This document shows, piece by piece, positions 48,507 to 58,682 of a stretch of DNA of 64,000 nucleotides. Position 1 is the stretch's first letter, and each line of letters opens with the position of its first letter. The stretch is from Hysterium pulicare CBS 123377. Taxonomy: Eukaryota > Ascomycota > Dothideomycetes > Hysteriales > Hysteriaceae. A program made the position numbers and the translations under genes. Under the pieces are notes generated by a model, which was not told the DNA's origin, made no database searches, and was given only the letters and a program-made list of their open reading frames with translations. Where the stretch lies: positions 1 through 64,000 of the forward strand of contig AJFK01000721.1 of NCBI GenBank assembly GCA_000467715.1. The letters run 5' to 3'.

Positions 48507-49662
48507 CTATTCAGTTCCATCCTTGCCGTGTTCAAAAATCGGGTTATCATCCAAGGGACCAGAAGTAGCCGACATGCCCGGTGCAGCGGCCGTAGTGGGG
48601 AGCGGGGGAGCAGCCGCGGGAGTGGGAGTGGGTTCCGGTGCTTTTGTCTCCGCTACGGTCTCGCTTGTTGTTGTTGGAGCGGGAGCAAGTGTTGGATCGG
48701 TGGACTTGCTGGCGGTTGTGGGTTCTGGAGCTGCGGATGGAGCGGCTGGTGTTTCGGCTGGGGTGGGGTAGTAATGTTAGTTGTCTAGTTGGTGAAGTCT
48801 ATGAGAAGATGATGATGAAGAAGAAAGTGAAAATGAAGATCCTGACAAGAGGAAATGTGACAAGAGAAATGGTGGCTCATGGAGCAGAGGTGAGGGTCGA
48901 GTCTTGAGGAAGGCGTCGGTGGAAAGTCGGCAGAGTCGGAAGGGATCAGGCACTCGAATCCCAAAATGCGTAATAGGTAGAACCGTAGAAGGACAGACAC
49001 TAGATGTCTATCCATTCCAGCTCAGCCTGGCCGACGATTCAGGACCTCAGTGCCAAATTCCAGTATGCCGACTCATCACGGCGTGTTCCCTCATCCGGCT
49101 CTCAACCTCCACCTCGACCCATCTCCACTGTCCACCACGGTATTTGCATCTAGAAGAGAACTCGACTCACTCTCAGTAGCCTTCTTGATGTCGGAAAGGG
49201 CCTTCGCCTCCTCAGGCTTGAGGTCGCTCTGAGCTGGTATTGGGGCCGCCGGTTCGGCTTGCTTGACCTCCGCAGATGTAGGTGTCTCGCCGGTCATAGC
49301 AGGAGCCGGTGCTTGCTGAGGAGCCGGAGCAGAGGGCGCGGTCTCAGTGGGCTTGCTGACCTCGGCATTCGATGAGGTAGCCTCGGTGGTGGGGGTTGCG
49401 GCGGGCTTTTGTTCCTTGTTCTTCTTGCGGAGGAACATGCCCTTGAAGGCCTTCTTGACCGTATCCACGGCGTCGGGTGCTGAAGACATTGTTGTCAGTT
49501 GGGTGTTGCCTTGGCTGAGGTGTAGCTCAAGTCGGTGAAGGTAATGCTCGTTTGGAAATGATTTGATAAATGGAAGAAGCGGTGTCTTGTATACAAACCG
49601 ACTCGGGTTGATGTGTTGTTGGTCGATCGAGAGTAGAAGCTGCACTTACGGATTCCAGGCAT
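48507..49662 (-). CDS. Ala/Pro/Thr-rich low-complexity protein
   Basis: Preferred model: a 13-nt first exon (49662-49650, MPGI), 170-nt intron with GTAAGT donor, exon 49479-49171, a 413-nt intron with GTGAGT donor, and a last exon 48757-48507; 190 aa. An alternative start at 49489 (MSSAPDAV) gives 189 aa without the first intron. The N terminus has a short basic helix (AVDTVKKAFKGMFLRKKNKEQK); the rest is Ala/Pro/Thr/Glu-rich and probably disordered, with a helical EEAKALSDIKKATE stretch before the second splice and a final DDNPIFEHGKDGTE. No known domain. Both alternatives stay in frame, so alternative transcripts are possible. Confidence 0.68.
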
Positions 49663-50324
49663 GTTGACTGTTCAAATGAGCTGACTCAAGCTTCAATGAT
49701 AGCTAAGCTGACTCTGCAGACAATACAACAGATGCTGACTGAAGTAAACAAGTACGAGGACGAATGGTGGACGGGAAGATGACGGAGAAGATGTCGTGTT
49801 CAGAAGTCAGACCTAGTGAGGCGTAGAAGCCGTCGAGAAAGCTCCAGCGGCTCAAGATATAACGGCAGTGTTTGGGTTGCCGCACCATAAGAAGTGAAGT
49901 TGAGCCAGGGTCCAAGCTTGGGCCCACGGCGGGCCAATGTGCCAACCCCCAGATTTCTGCACCAAAAGCAACCTCTCTTGCGTTATCAGACTCTATTTTT
50001 AGGTCTATATGACATGCAGCACCTACGCTATGGGGAATCGATCGTCTCGGTTTCATCTTTGCATAATTAAATGTTTCAACCTCTGAAGAATGTGCACGTC
50101 TCATTCGCAGCCCTTTACCCGCACAAGCACAGCCTCGTCCTACCATGATAGCCTCCGTAACACCTCAAACAATGTTGAGTGAGTAATCACTCATTCCCAT
50201 AACTCACAACAACAAATGTGGAACTCCCCAACGCTTGTTTATTACACTTACTCCGCCCCAATGCAATGCATATTCAACCCCTTCAACATACAGGTGCGCC
50301 AATAATCATGTCAATACCTCAAGT
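49663..50324. other. Intergenic region between two minus-strand genes
   Basis: Holds the promoter of the Ala/Pro-rich protein gene. An open frame on the minus strand (49703-50146) has no domain and biased composition, and I treat it as chance. Confidence 0.45.
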
Positions 50325-51931
50325 TTAGTCTTTTTTGTCTGCCCAGGGAGCCCGAGTGCTTGGTACCGTGCCCAGTGTCCTCGAAGGATCCCCGGATGCT
50401 CCCGGCTTAGCCCATGGTGCAGTAGTTGTGTTGCTAGTAGATGATAGTGGGGGTAAGGGTGTTGATGATGCCCAAGGTGCTTTCGTAGGCTGATTTGGAC
50501 CATCCGGAACTGGCACTGGTGCTCTTGAAGGAAGCCTTGAAGCCCATGGTGCTCCAGTACCGCTGGAAGGTTGCATATTCGCCGACCCAGATGCCCACGG
50601 CGCCTTCGTTCCCTCTTGCGTTGAGTCTTGTAATGGATTTCTCATTGGCGCGTTCCTTGATTGTGCCGTTGAAATAGACTTCGGCGGCTGGTTTGATGTG
50701 TGAATGGAAGCAGCAATTGGAATAGCTGCAGGATCCTTCTCCCAGGAAAAGAGCGATCCAAAGGGGAAATGTTGTACTACTGGGAATTTAGAAAGGACCT
50801 CTGCGTTGTACATTTTGAGCATCCCCTGTAAAGGACCATGTTAGATGATATTTCATTTACCTTCATGTTGTGTACATACCTTGTTAATCTTAGCCCACCC
50901 AGCTTTAACGCCAGAGATATCAAAAAGAATGGGGCTATGCTCCCAGAACGGGCCCTTTTTTACGTCGTAGATGAAGCCAATTGCACTGAAGTACATATTC
51001 TGTTGCCGTTCTCGCTGAACAACACTTGCCTTAGCTACATCAGGCGGGTTAGGGGCATCCGGTAAAGAGCCTTCAGAAGCTATATCCGCCGGGCTGGAAA
51101 TTGCTGGAGATAACTGTGCAGATCCAAAAATGTAAGGGAGAAAAGAGTGATCGTCTAAGCCCCAAACGCCGTGGGACCCTGCAGGTTCCAAGGTATAGGT
51201 TAGGATTAGGCGTCGTATGAGCTCTAAATAGCTGTGACACGTCAATATGACATGTTCGAGAAGAAACGACGCGGTGTAACTTACGGTTCAATGACTCCAA
51301 GTACGATGGCTCGCTCTTGTACCCCTGGTTCAGCTTGTGGAAATGCCCCAAGCTTCCATAGACAGCCCAAGAATGCTAGGAAGCTAAGTTCGTGACCCGT
51401 GCCATAATCTAAACGCTGCGAGCTACCGAAACTGCCTAGAAGATAAGCTTCCAGCTCTGTTCTTGCAGACGCTTCCCCTTCGCCCCCGGCGCTTAATGTT
51501 AGTAAATCCGCTGGAAGAAACTGGTCCAAGAGATTTGGTATTCTCTCCCTGACAATATCATACCATCTCCTGAAGCTGATATTGCCGAATCTGCGTGGTC
51601 CAGTGTCTGGAGGAGCTTCCTCGATAATGCCATTTAACGTTTGTAAAAGTTGAGCAAGTTTTTGAATGATTGGAGCAAGAGGAACATCCTCATCTTTCAA
51701 CTCCCATTTTCTGATCGTCTCTGATTTTGAGTTCTCTCGTCTGACCTTACGGGGGAACATAGATGCGTTCAATTGGAAGATGAACGTCATAATATCGCTG
51801 TAAGCTTTGCTTGTAAGAAAGAATGACACATCGTCGCCATCATGAATTTGTTTTACAGGAGCAGTGAACTTGTGCCCGTCTTTGAGATCTAGAGTCGTTA
51901 GGGATTGATGCGGGATTCTTGCTTGGGCCAT
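50325..51931 (-). CDS. RRD1: PP2A phosphatase activator / peptidyl-prolyl isomerase (PTPA), RRD1-like
   Basis: Three exons (51931-51285, 51231-50880, 50825-50325), introns 53 and 54 nt, give 499 aa from the ATG at 51931; the frame extends to an ATG at 52072 (546 aa), whose extra N terminus looks unlike the family. PTPA activates PP2A-type phosphatases and has prolyl isomerase activity. Landmarks are [57 protein letters not shown] and [23 protein letters not shown]. The core ends near residue 355. Beyond it lies a Pro/Ser/Thr-rich tail of about 145 residues with five APWA motifs, described under findings. Divergent from the next gene with a very short promoter. Confidence 0.93.
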
Positions 51932-52138
51932 TGTGTAGATAGAAAGGATGGTGGACTGAAGACGTGGGGAACCAATATAGATTAGCGGAGCCTTGGCTGA
52001 AGCTAGCGGCGTGACGGCGCGTTGACTCGTTAGCCCTGGCGACCAGCCATCCGCTTTTACCTCCCCAGACATTCACTACTTCTACATAGATGTAGACTCA
52101 ACAATTAAATACATTTACGCAATTGATACGAGGTCAAG
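51932..52138. promoter_or_regulatory. Short bidirectional promoter, RRD1 and the charged nuclear protein gene
   Basis: Start codons of two divergent genes are 207 bp apart (66 bp if RRD1 starts at 52072). No TATA box is evident. Shared regulation is inference. Confidence 0.45.
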
Positions 52139-54813
52139 ATGGCCAGACTAACCAAAGCTCCTGTTAGTAAAGGTATGTTAGAGGTGCTATAAAACAATCG
52201 AATCAATGTCAGGTACCTCTTGCCAGGGCATGGTCCTGAAGGAAGGTATCTTGTACAAAGTCACAATGTTATTGCCTCCAGAACCTCCGAAGCTTTACTA
52301 ACAAAACTGTCTAGAGCCCCTAGACCCATCTTCTCAACAGCTTCTTGCAGAGTCCAGTATGGGAGCCGCCTATTCCAAAGTGGACGTCACTGATGCCGTT
52401 GTAGCGGCTGCTTTAGAACACGAGCTACTACACCTCGACCAGTTACCGAAAGAAGTACAGCACGCAAACTTGCTCAATGCTGCCCAGAAGTTCACATCCC
52501 CGAAATCCACTTCCCGCAAGCCGAAACCGGACGGACAACCCTCATTAGCTCCCCAGAAAGCAGGGAAACTCAAAAGACCTTCTTTTCAGGCGGAAGACCT
52601 CGCAAAGAAATCGAGGACGCGAGGAGACATATATGCACCTAGCCCCGATCCGGAGCCACGCGAGAGGATCAAGCGCACCCATGAAGAAAGTGGAAGCGCT
52701 ACAACGAACACAAAGCCAAAAGCTCCTGCGACACGAAACCCCAAGAGCAAAACCGCAGATGTACAGAATGTAGAGGGTCATAAAGAGGCTTTGACTGAGT
52801 GGAATAACCCGAAGTATCCTATCTATAATATAAAGGCAGAGTGTGTGAGCCGAGGATGGTGGACTTCAGGCATGAAAAGAGCGTACATGGCCGAAAGGCT
52901 ACTTGCAGAGGATAGAGGCGAATGGCAAGAGGAAGTTCAGGGGAACCAATCATTGGAACCAACACACAATCTCCAGGCACCCCTTGACCCGTCCGCGAGT
53001 CCAAGTACTCCTCAGCGGAAAGCCAAGACGACTAAGGAGTCTGAGGGCAATGTGGATCCACCGCCAAGCGGCGGGTACCGGAAAAGCGGTCGTCTTGCTG
53101 GAGAGAAGGCCGATCTAGAGTCCATCAACTTTGACATAACAGTGGAAAAAGATGCCAGAAAGAAACTTGCCGAGAGATCTAGTGCAAAGCGGGCTTCAGA
53201 TGAACATCAAAATGCAGACGAACGGCAACCTCAAAAGCGTATTCGATCTTCCCGTCGTGTCCTCACACATCCTCAAGTTGTCATTCGCACTAAGCCAAAC
53301 GCCAGTAGAATAAAGCCGGCACAAGAAGAGGAAGAAGACGAACATATGGCTATACAAGAGGAGGATATTGGTAGCCCTACAACGAGTGGACACCAGGAGC
53401 GTGCTCCAACTGCCACAAATGCGAGGGATCCTAAATTGCCTTCATCGAAGACCAAGAAGAAGGGCAATGCGAAGTCGAAATCTACAGCCCCAGAGTCATC
53501 CAAGTCTGCACAGGAACCAATTGAGAAACCAACAAACGGAGTAAGCCAGCATGAGTACGAAGAAGAAGAAGGAGATACCGAAAGCGCCGCGAATGAAGAC
53601 ATAGCAACAGATGACGAAGATGAAGATGAATACGATGAACCCGATCTCCTGGGCGTGAAACTTGATGTTGAGAAAATCTTCGAGTTTGTTAGAGATGGTC
53701 CTTGTGAAGGACGCTCAAGGACAAACACTGTGAGGATGATACGTGTGGCATGTCGGAAAGCCCATGAACTATTTCAAAGTCGAGCAAAAGATGGGATTGA
53801 AGTAGATGAAGATCAGCTCGAAGACACCCTCAAGAATATCCGCAAAATGGTCGACGTCCTCAAAGCGAGCCAAGAAAAGAAGAACAAGAGCTATCTAATC
53901 CAGGATTCATATGCCAGGGGCTATCATTCGCTCGCCTGTCTCTTCAAAGCTATGTGGAAGCATTACACGTATACCGCGACCGAGGACTCGACTAACGACT
54001 CAGAGCTAAGTCTTGATGCCATAACGAACCTCACATTCTTCAGCCGCATGATCATCGGCCTGGAAGACACAATCAAGACCTGGGGCCTAAAACCCACTTC
54101 CTCGGACGGCCTCATCAGACCAGTTCGAAACGACTTCATCGCCCCTCTCCGCAAATTCCACGCCTCCTTCCTTAAAGAACTCCGTCGCGTAAACAAACAG
54201 CGCGAAGCCCTCGCCGCCCGCCGCAAACTTCAAGAAACCCAACAACGCCGCCAAGAGGAGGCAGCTCGGAAAGCCGAAATCACAAAACGAGACCGCCAGC
54301 GTTGGGCCAAGTGGCAGGATCTCCATATTGCGCGCATGCTGTGTGAACCTGATGTCAGTCTACACGATCATTTGACGATCTCGCGGAGTACGAATTGTGC
54401 GGAACTCGACGCGAATGGCGACACTTTCGAGCGTGTACGTGTTTTCAAAGAGCGCCCTGGACCGTTCCGACATATGAGCTCGCCATCCGAAGGGTCTGAG
54501 TGGACGGATAACCAGAGCGAGGTGTTGGTTGACGGGTTGAGGAAATATCAAGGTGAGCCACTCCTACTACCATCCACCCTAGAACCACTCTTGTGTTCTT
54601 TGTCTGCCATCGCTAACTCTATACGCAACAGGTCCCTTCGTCTTCGAAAACATCTTCGCGAAATACTGTAGACAACAAGGCCCGCTCCGCCGTTTCAACG
54701 TCGAGGAAATCACGCAGCAAGCCGCTTTTATACGCTCTATGCTTGTTGAATACGATAAGAAGCATGGATTGGAGACGGAGCAGTGGGTTGGGAATATACC
54801 TGTTTTACCTTGA
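52139..54813 (+). CDS. Large charged, probably nuclear protein, uncharacterised
   Basis: Three exons (52139-52172, 52315-54552, 54632-54813), introns 142 and 79 nt, give 817 aa. The short first exon (MARLTKAPVSK) splices to EPLDPSSQQLLAES. Residues about 70-430 are rich in Lys/Arg/Glu/Ser and probably disordered, with PKKRK-like basic clusters. A segment near 165-190 (KAECVSRGWWTSGMKRAYMAERL) resembles a SAP-type DNA-binding helix pair; this is only a resemblance. Residues about 470-620 are ordered helices, and 625-680 a coiled coil (KELRRVNKQREALAARRKLQ...). The C-terminal domain, GPFVFENIFAKYCRQQGPLR through the ending VGNIPVLP, looks conserved. I do not recognise the family. Confidence 0.78.
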
Positions 54814-55447
54814 TGCTGTTTGTTTACTGTGGACGGCTGTGGTTGTTTCTCTGGCCAATCTTCAGAGAGATTGGATGTGTGGCGTTTAGGAAGCGATGGG
54901 AAGTGGAGAATGGTGAATGGGGAGTCAGGATGTAAACGGGGGTTTTCTTATTGTGATAGTACGATACCCGAATATGTTGGTAGTTTTTTCTTTACTTTGA
55001 TTTCACGAGATCAGAGCGAACTGATTAATGGATATTATTCATCTAGCCGGGTCGATTGTTGTGTGTGTTTTGTGTATCTATATTTACTAAGGCCGTTCCA
55101 AGCCGTAAATGAAATCTGACTGAGGGAAAAAGATAGAAATTCAAAGAGAAGATTTCTACAATCTGGTATCTAAGAGAGGAGGAGGATAAAGAAAGATCTA
55201 AATCGCTGAATAAGAGCAAACTGATCCTCCAGTCTAGATAAGTATCGAGATGAAGAAAATATAGTATTACCTTATTCCAATCCTCAATCCCAGGTATCCA
55301 ACTTAGATATATAGCAAGCTCCCACATGACACCAGCGCTAAATGTACGATCAAAGAGAGTTCCTCCTTTTCATATATACCCCCAAGATAACAACCCCAAA
55401 TCCAACCCGATCCTGTCTATTACATTACCACCACCTTCCACTATCAA
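54814..55447. other. Convergent 3' region
   Basis: About 630 bp between converging genes, AT-rich, no gene seen. Confidence 0.45.
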
Positions 55448-58400
55448 TTACCCCGATCTATCCTTCTCCACATTCGCAACTTCACTCCCCACAGCCCTCA
55501 AAAGCGCCGCATCGATATTATTCCGCGTCCGCAACGGACTCGTCGCATCAGCCGCCGAATCATCAACATCTAGATCCTTAACCTGTCTCTTCTTCCGCTC
55601 CGCTGAATCCGGTCCCGCGATCTCGATCTTGACATCTGTGTCTTTGGAGAAAACTCTCAATCCAACGACACAAACGGCGTTCCAGGGGTCGCGCTCGAAC
55701 TCGTCTTCTTCCTCTTCGGCGTGGTGACGGCGCGCGACGTCTTGTGTCGTCTCGTAGAAGCGGTAGATGCGTGTTGCGTCGTCGTCGTCTTCGTCTAGGT
55801 CGCTGGAAGAGGAGTCCGGGCCGTCGAGCTCGCTGTCCCAGCTGTCGTCATCTGTAAGGTCGGAGACGGAGAAGCCGTTGCCGGCTTGGATGGATGCGAT
55901 ACTTGCACCGTGGGTGACGTGGATGCCGGGCCGGACGCCTGGGATGGGAGATAGTGTGGCGCGACGGGATGGAGCTGGTGAGGTTCCACGACGGTTTGGG
56001 TTGGGCGAGAAGGGACGTTGGGATGGTGTGCCGGGACGTGTGCCTTCGTCGGCGTTGGGATTTGGGGAATCTGTCGTTTCGTTGTAGCCATCTCTGCCGT
56101 TGTAACCGTCTCTACCATTGTAGCCATCTCTACCATTGTAGCCGTCTCTACCGTTGTAGCCGTCACGCCCCTTGAAATCCCCAGGCATGTTCTGGTTGTA
56201 TCCGTCTCGGCCCTTGAAATCGCCTGGCATGTTCTGATTGTAGCCTGAACGACCCTGGAAAGCTTCGGACATATTCTGGTTATACCCACTTCGGCCTTTG
56301 TTGTACCCACTGCGACCACCAAACCCACTTGGGCTTGACGAGCGTTCACGCGAGACAGAGCCAGTACCAGTACTTGCAGCCCTTTGGTGCGCTGCCACTG
56401 CAGGATGAACAGGTTTCGGTTCGGGGTCTCTTGAAGCTCGGTCTGAAGCGCCTTCTTCGTCAATGTTGATGCCAAGGCCGCTCATGTCTTGAAGCTTCTT
56501 CTCAATATGCTGGATGGACTCGACAGGCATGACTTGTCCTTTCGACTTCTTATCCGCATTCTTCAATTCCTTCTTCTTTTGTCGTAGCTTGGCCTGCTTG
56601 CGAAGCTTTCGTCGCTGTTCGTGGGCACGTTTTAGCTCAGCCTTCTTTCGTTCCTTTTTCTTTTCTTTCTCGCGCCTGTCTTTGTCCTTCTCTTGCTCTC
56701 GAAATTGCCCTTTAGCATGAGCAAGGTCATAGCTCAGACCGATTGAGAGTAGCTTCTCTCTTCTCTTCGCACATGTGGCACGGATGATCTCTTCTGGAGT
56801 TGGGTTGGGAAATCTAGTTGCCTTGATCTTAAGAAGAACAGTGTAATTGCCGGCTTCCAAGTCCAGTTCGGTGCTGACGGATCGTTTCATATAGTAAGTG
56901 CCCTTGCTACGGACGATATACTCTTCCTCGTCGTCTTTGTGCAGACGGAATTGAAGGTGAAATTCATATTCGCCTTCTAATCCTTGGAAATATCGATCGT
57001 CCAGTTGAGATAGAACAATAACCACTGGGCTTGGCTTTGAAAGATTGATCTTGAACTTGGTGTCCAGGTAGTCAACGGACCAGGGCACATTGACGCTTGT
57101 CCATTGTGTCGAGACTGTCCATTCCGGTCCGAAAAGTCGAGTTCGATCGAAGTGTTGGTAATTTCTCAGGAGATCTTTGTACGAGATCCAGAATACCTAA
57201 GTAAGGGGTAAGTGTTTGCTCAACGTGAAATGCCTATCGACTTACACCATCGTCGCCGAACTTGTGGTTCAGCTTCTGCATCCATTCTGGCGTCCATTCT
57301 TCTGACCCATCACTCCATGGTCCATTCCATTCCGTCTTGCCCCAAGGATTTCGAAGTTTCAGGAGGCGTTGGCCGTCAACTTCTCTGGCTTCCATGATGG
57401 AATAGGCATGTTTCTCTTGGATGCCTTTTCTTTCGCCGTAAATACCTCCCATTTGTCCACAGCCAAAAAGGAAAGTCTTGTTGACGTTCATAAGCTCCTC
57501 TCTCCAGAACTTATCCTTGTCCAGGATATCCGTGGCAAAGACCTCTGAAGTTACACCTCCAGTGAGATCCTCAATGCCTTCGCTGTATTCTGTCAGCGGA
57601 GCCATATCAGTATCTGAGTTTTCAACTTACCCAACGAACCCGCCATCAATAGCAGAGTAGTCTCCGTGCGCCTTAGCGTAAGCTTTTTCCAGCAGCGGTA
57701 GCCATGTCTCATTCGGGTCACAGCATTGAGCAAAGTATAGTGCCCTCGAACCAGTCTGCATAACGGTCCGGTATTCCTCCTCTGGGCTCTTCCGATTTTG
57801 TAATTCCAGCCATTGATATCGTCCGAGGGTGGCCTCGTCGAAATCTTCTTTGATGAGATAGAGCTTGTCGTCGATGACTTCAGAGATCCATTCGCCATCT
57901 GACTACATTAGCGAGGTTCTAGAAGGTCCTTGTGCACGGGTACCTACCTCTGTGGAACACGAAACCGTAGACGCCGACCTGTTCGTCTCGGGCAACGCAC
58001 ACTCTCTGGATAAGCCCTTCCTTGTTACTCAGTGTGCATAGAGCTGACATGAACCAGCAATCGCCATCATTGCCCTGTCGGACATCGTTTGCAGTTGCGC
58101 CTTCGATGAAGAATCGGGGTGTATCGAAGATGTCCTATGGCTCGTTAGCGAAATGCAACGCTGCACAGGCTGGCTCTGTTCCAATGTTACCTCGATTCTC
58201 TTGACCGACATGGGCTGAAACGTGGTCGTGTCCTCGTTCAACGCGGTCAAACAGTCTGGGGGTATCTCTGGACACATTTGTGATCGCTTGAAATCAGACT
58301 CGATGTCGAAATGGGGATCACGGTATTTCTGATTCAGTCTCCGACATTCTTGAACAATCTTCTTGACCTTCCTCTCGCAGACATCGACTGCCTCTTGGTA

Positions 58401-58682
58401 TGATGCGAGGGCATTCTGACCGGGTATGGCGCCCTTGGGGGCGTGGGCAGCGGCTCGTTTGGCGTAGAGATTGTCTGGAAGAATGGTGAAGATCTTGCCG
58501 GGATGCTTGGTGGTGAACTTGTTCCAGAACTCGTCGATGCTCTTCTGGGGCGCTTGTTTCTTCATCTTGAGTTTGGGTCGAGGGGGAGCTTCCTGGATCA
58601 TCGAGGGGGCTCTGGAGGGAGCTCTGGATTGGTTCCTTGTGTTGTTATTGAAAAGGTCGATATTAGAAATCTGCGACGCCAT
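55448..58682 (-). CDS. Calpain-type cysteine protease with a repeat-containing C terminus
   Basis: Five exons (58682-58191, 58134-57948, 57898-57631, 57582-57246, 57196-55448), introns 56, 49, 48 and 49 nt, give 1010 aa. The catalytic triad is complete: Cys190 in RQGNDGDCWFMSALC, His374 in EKHAYSIMEAR, Asn394 in KLRNPWGKTEW. GEGIEDLTGGVTSE, a calpain landmark, appears only after splicing exon 3 to 4. A C2-like (calpain III) segment follows (VPWSVDYLDTKFKINL to NYTVLLKIKATR), then a strongly basic coiled coil, a tandem GRDGYN repeat region, Ser/Pro-rich linkers and an acidic stretch before DPWNAVCVVGLRVFSKD. Cytosolic, calcium-style regulated proteolysis by family; it is much longer than PalB/Rim13 and lacks a clear MIT domain, so I do not call it that. 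Confidence 0.92.
56081..56330 (-). repeat. Coding tandem repeat encoding GRDGYN units
   Basis: Inside the calpain gene. Five contiguous 18-bp units encode GRDGYN (56081-56170). They are preceded in the protein by longer units with a QNMPGDFKGRDGYN-type pattern of about 45 bp and by related GRSGYN forms. Confidence 0.85.

Noticed and set aside
49703-50146. 147-codon open frame on the minus strand
   Set aside because: No domain, biased composition, no splice partner; it lies in a promoter interval.
53273-53728. Ser-rich minus-strand frame opposite the charged protein gene
   Set aside because: Antisense shadow of Glu/Lys codons.
55448-58682. Calling the calpain PalB/Rim13 of the pH-signalling pathway
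   Set aside because: Domain order and length (long basic coiled coil and repeats, no clear MIT domain) do not fit that family.
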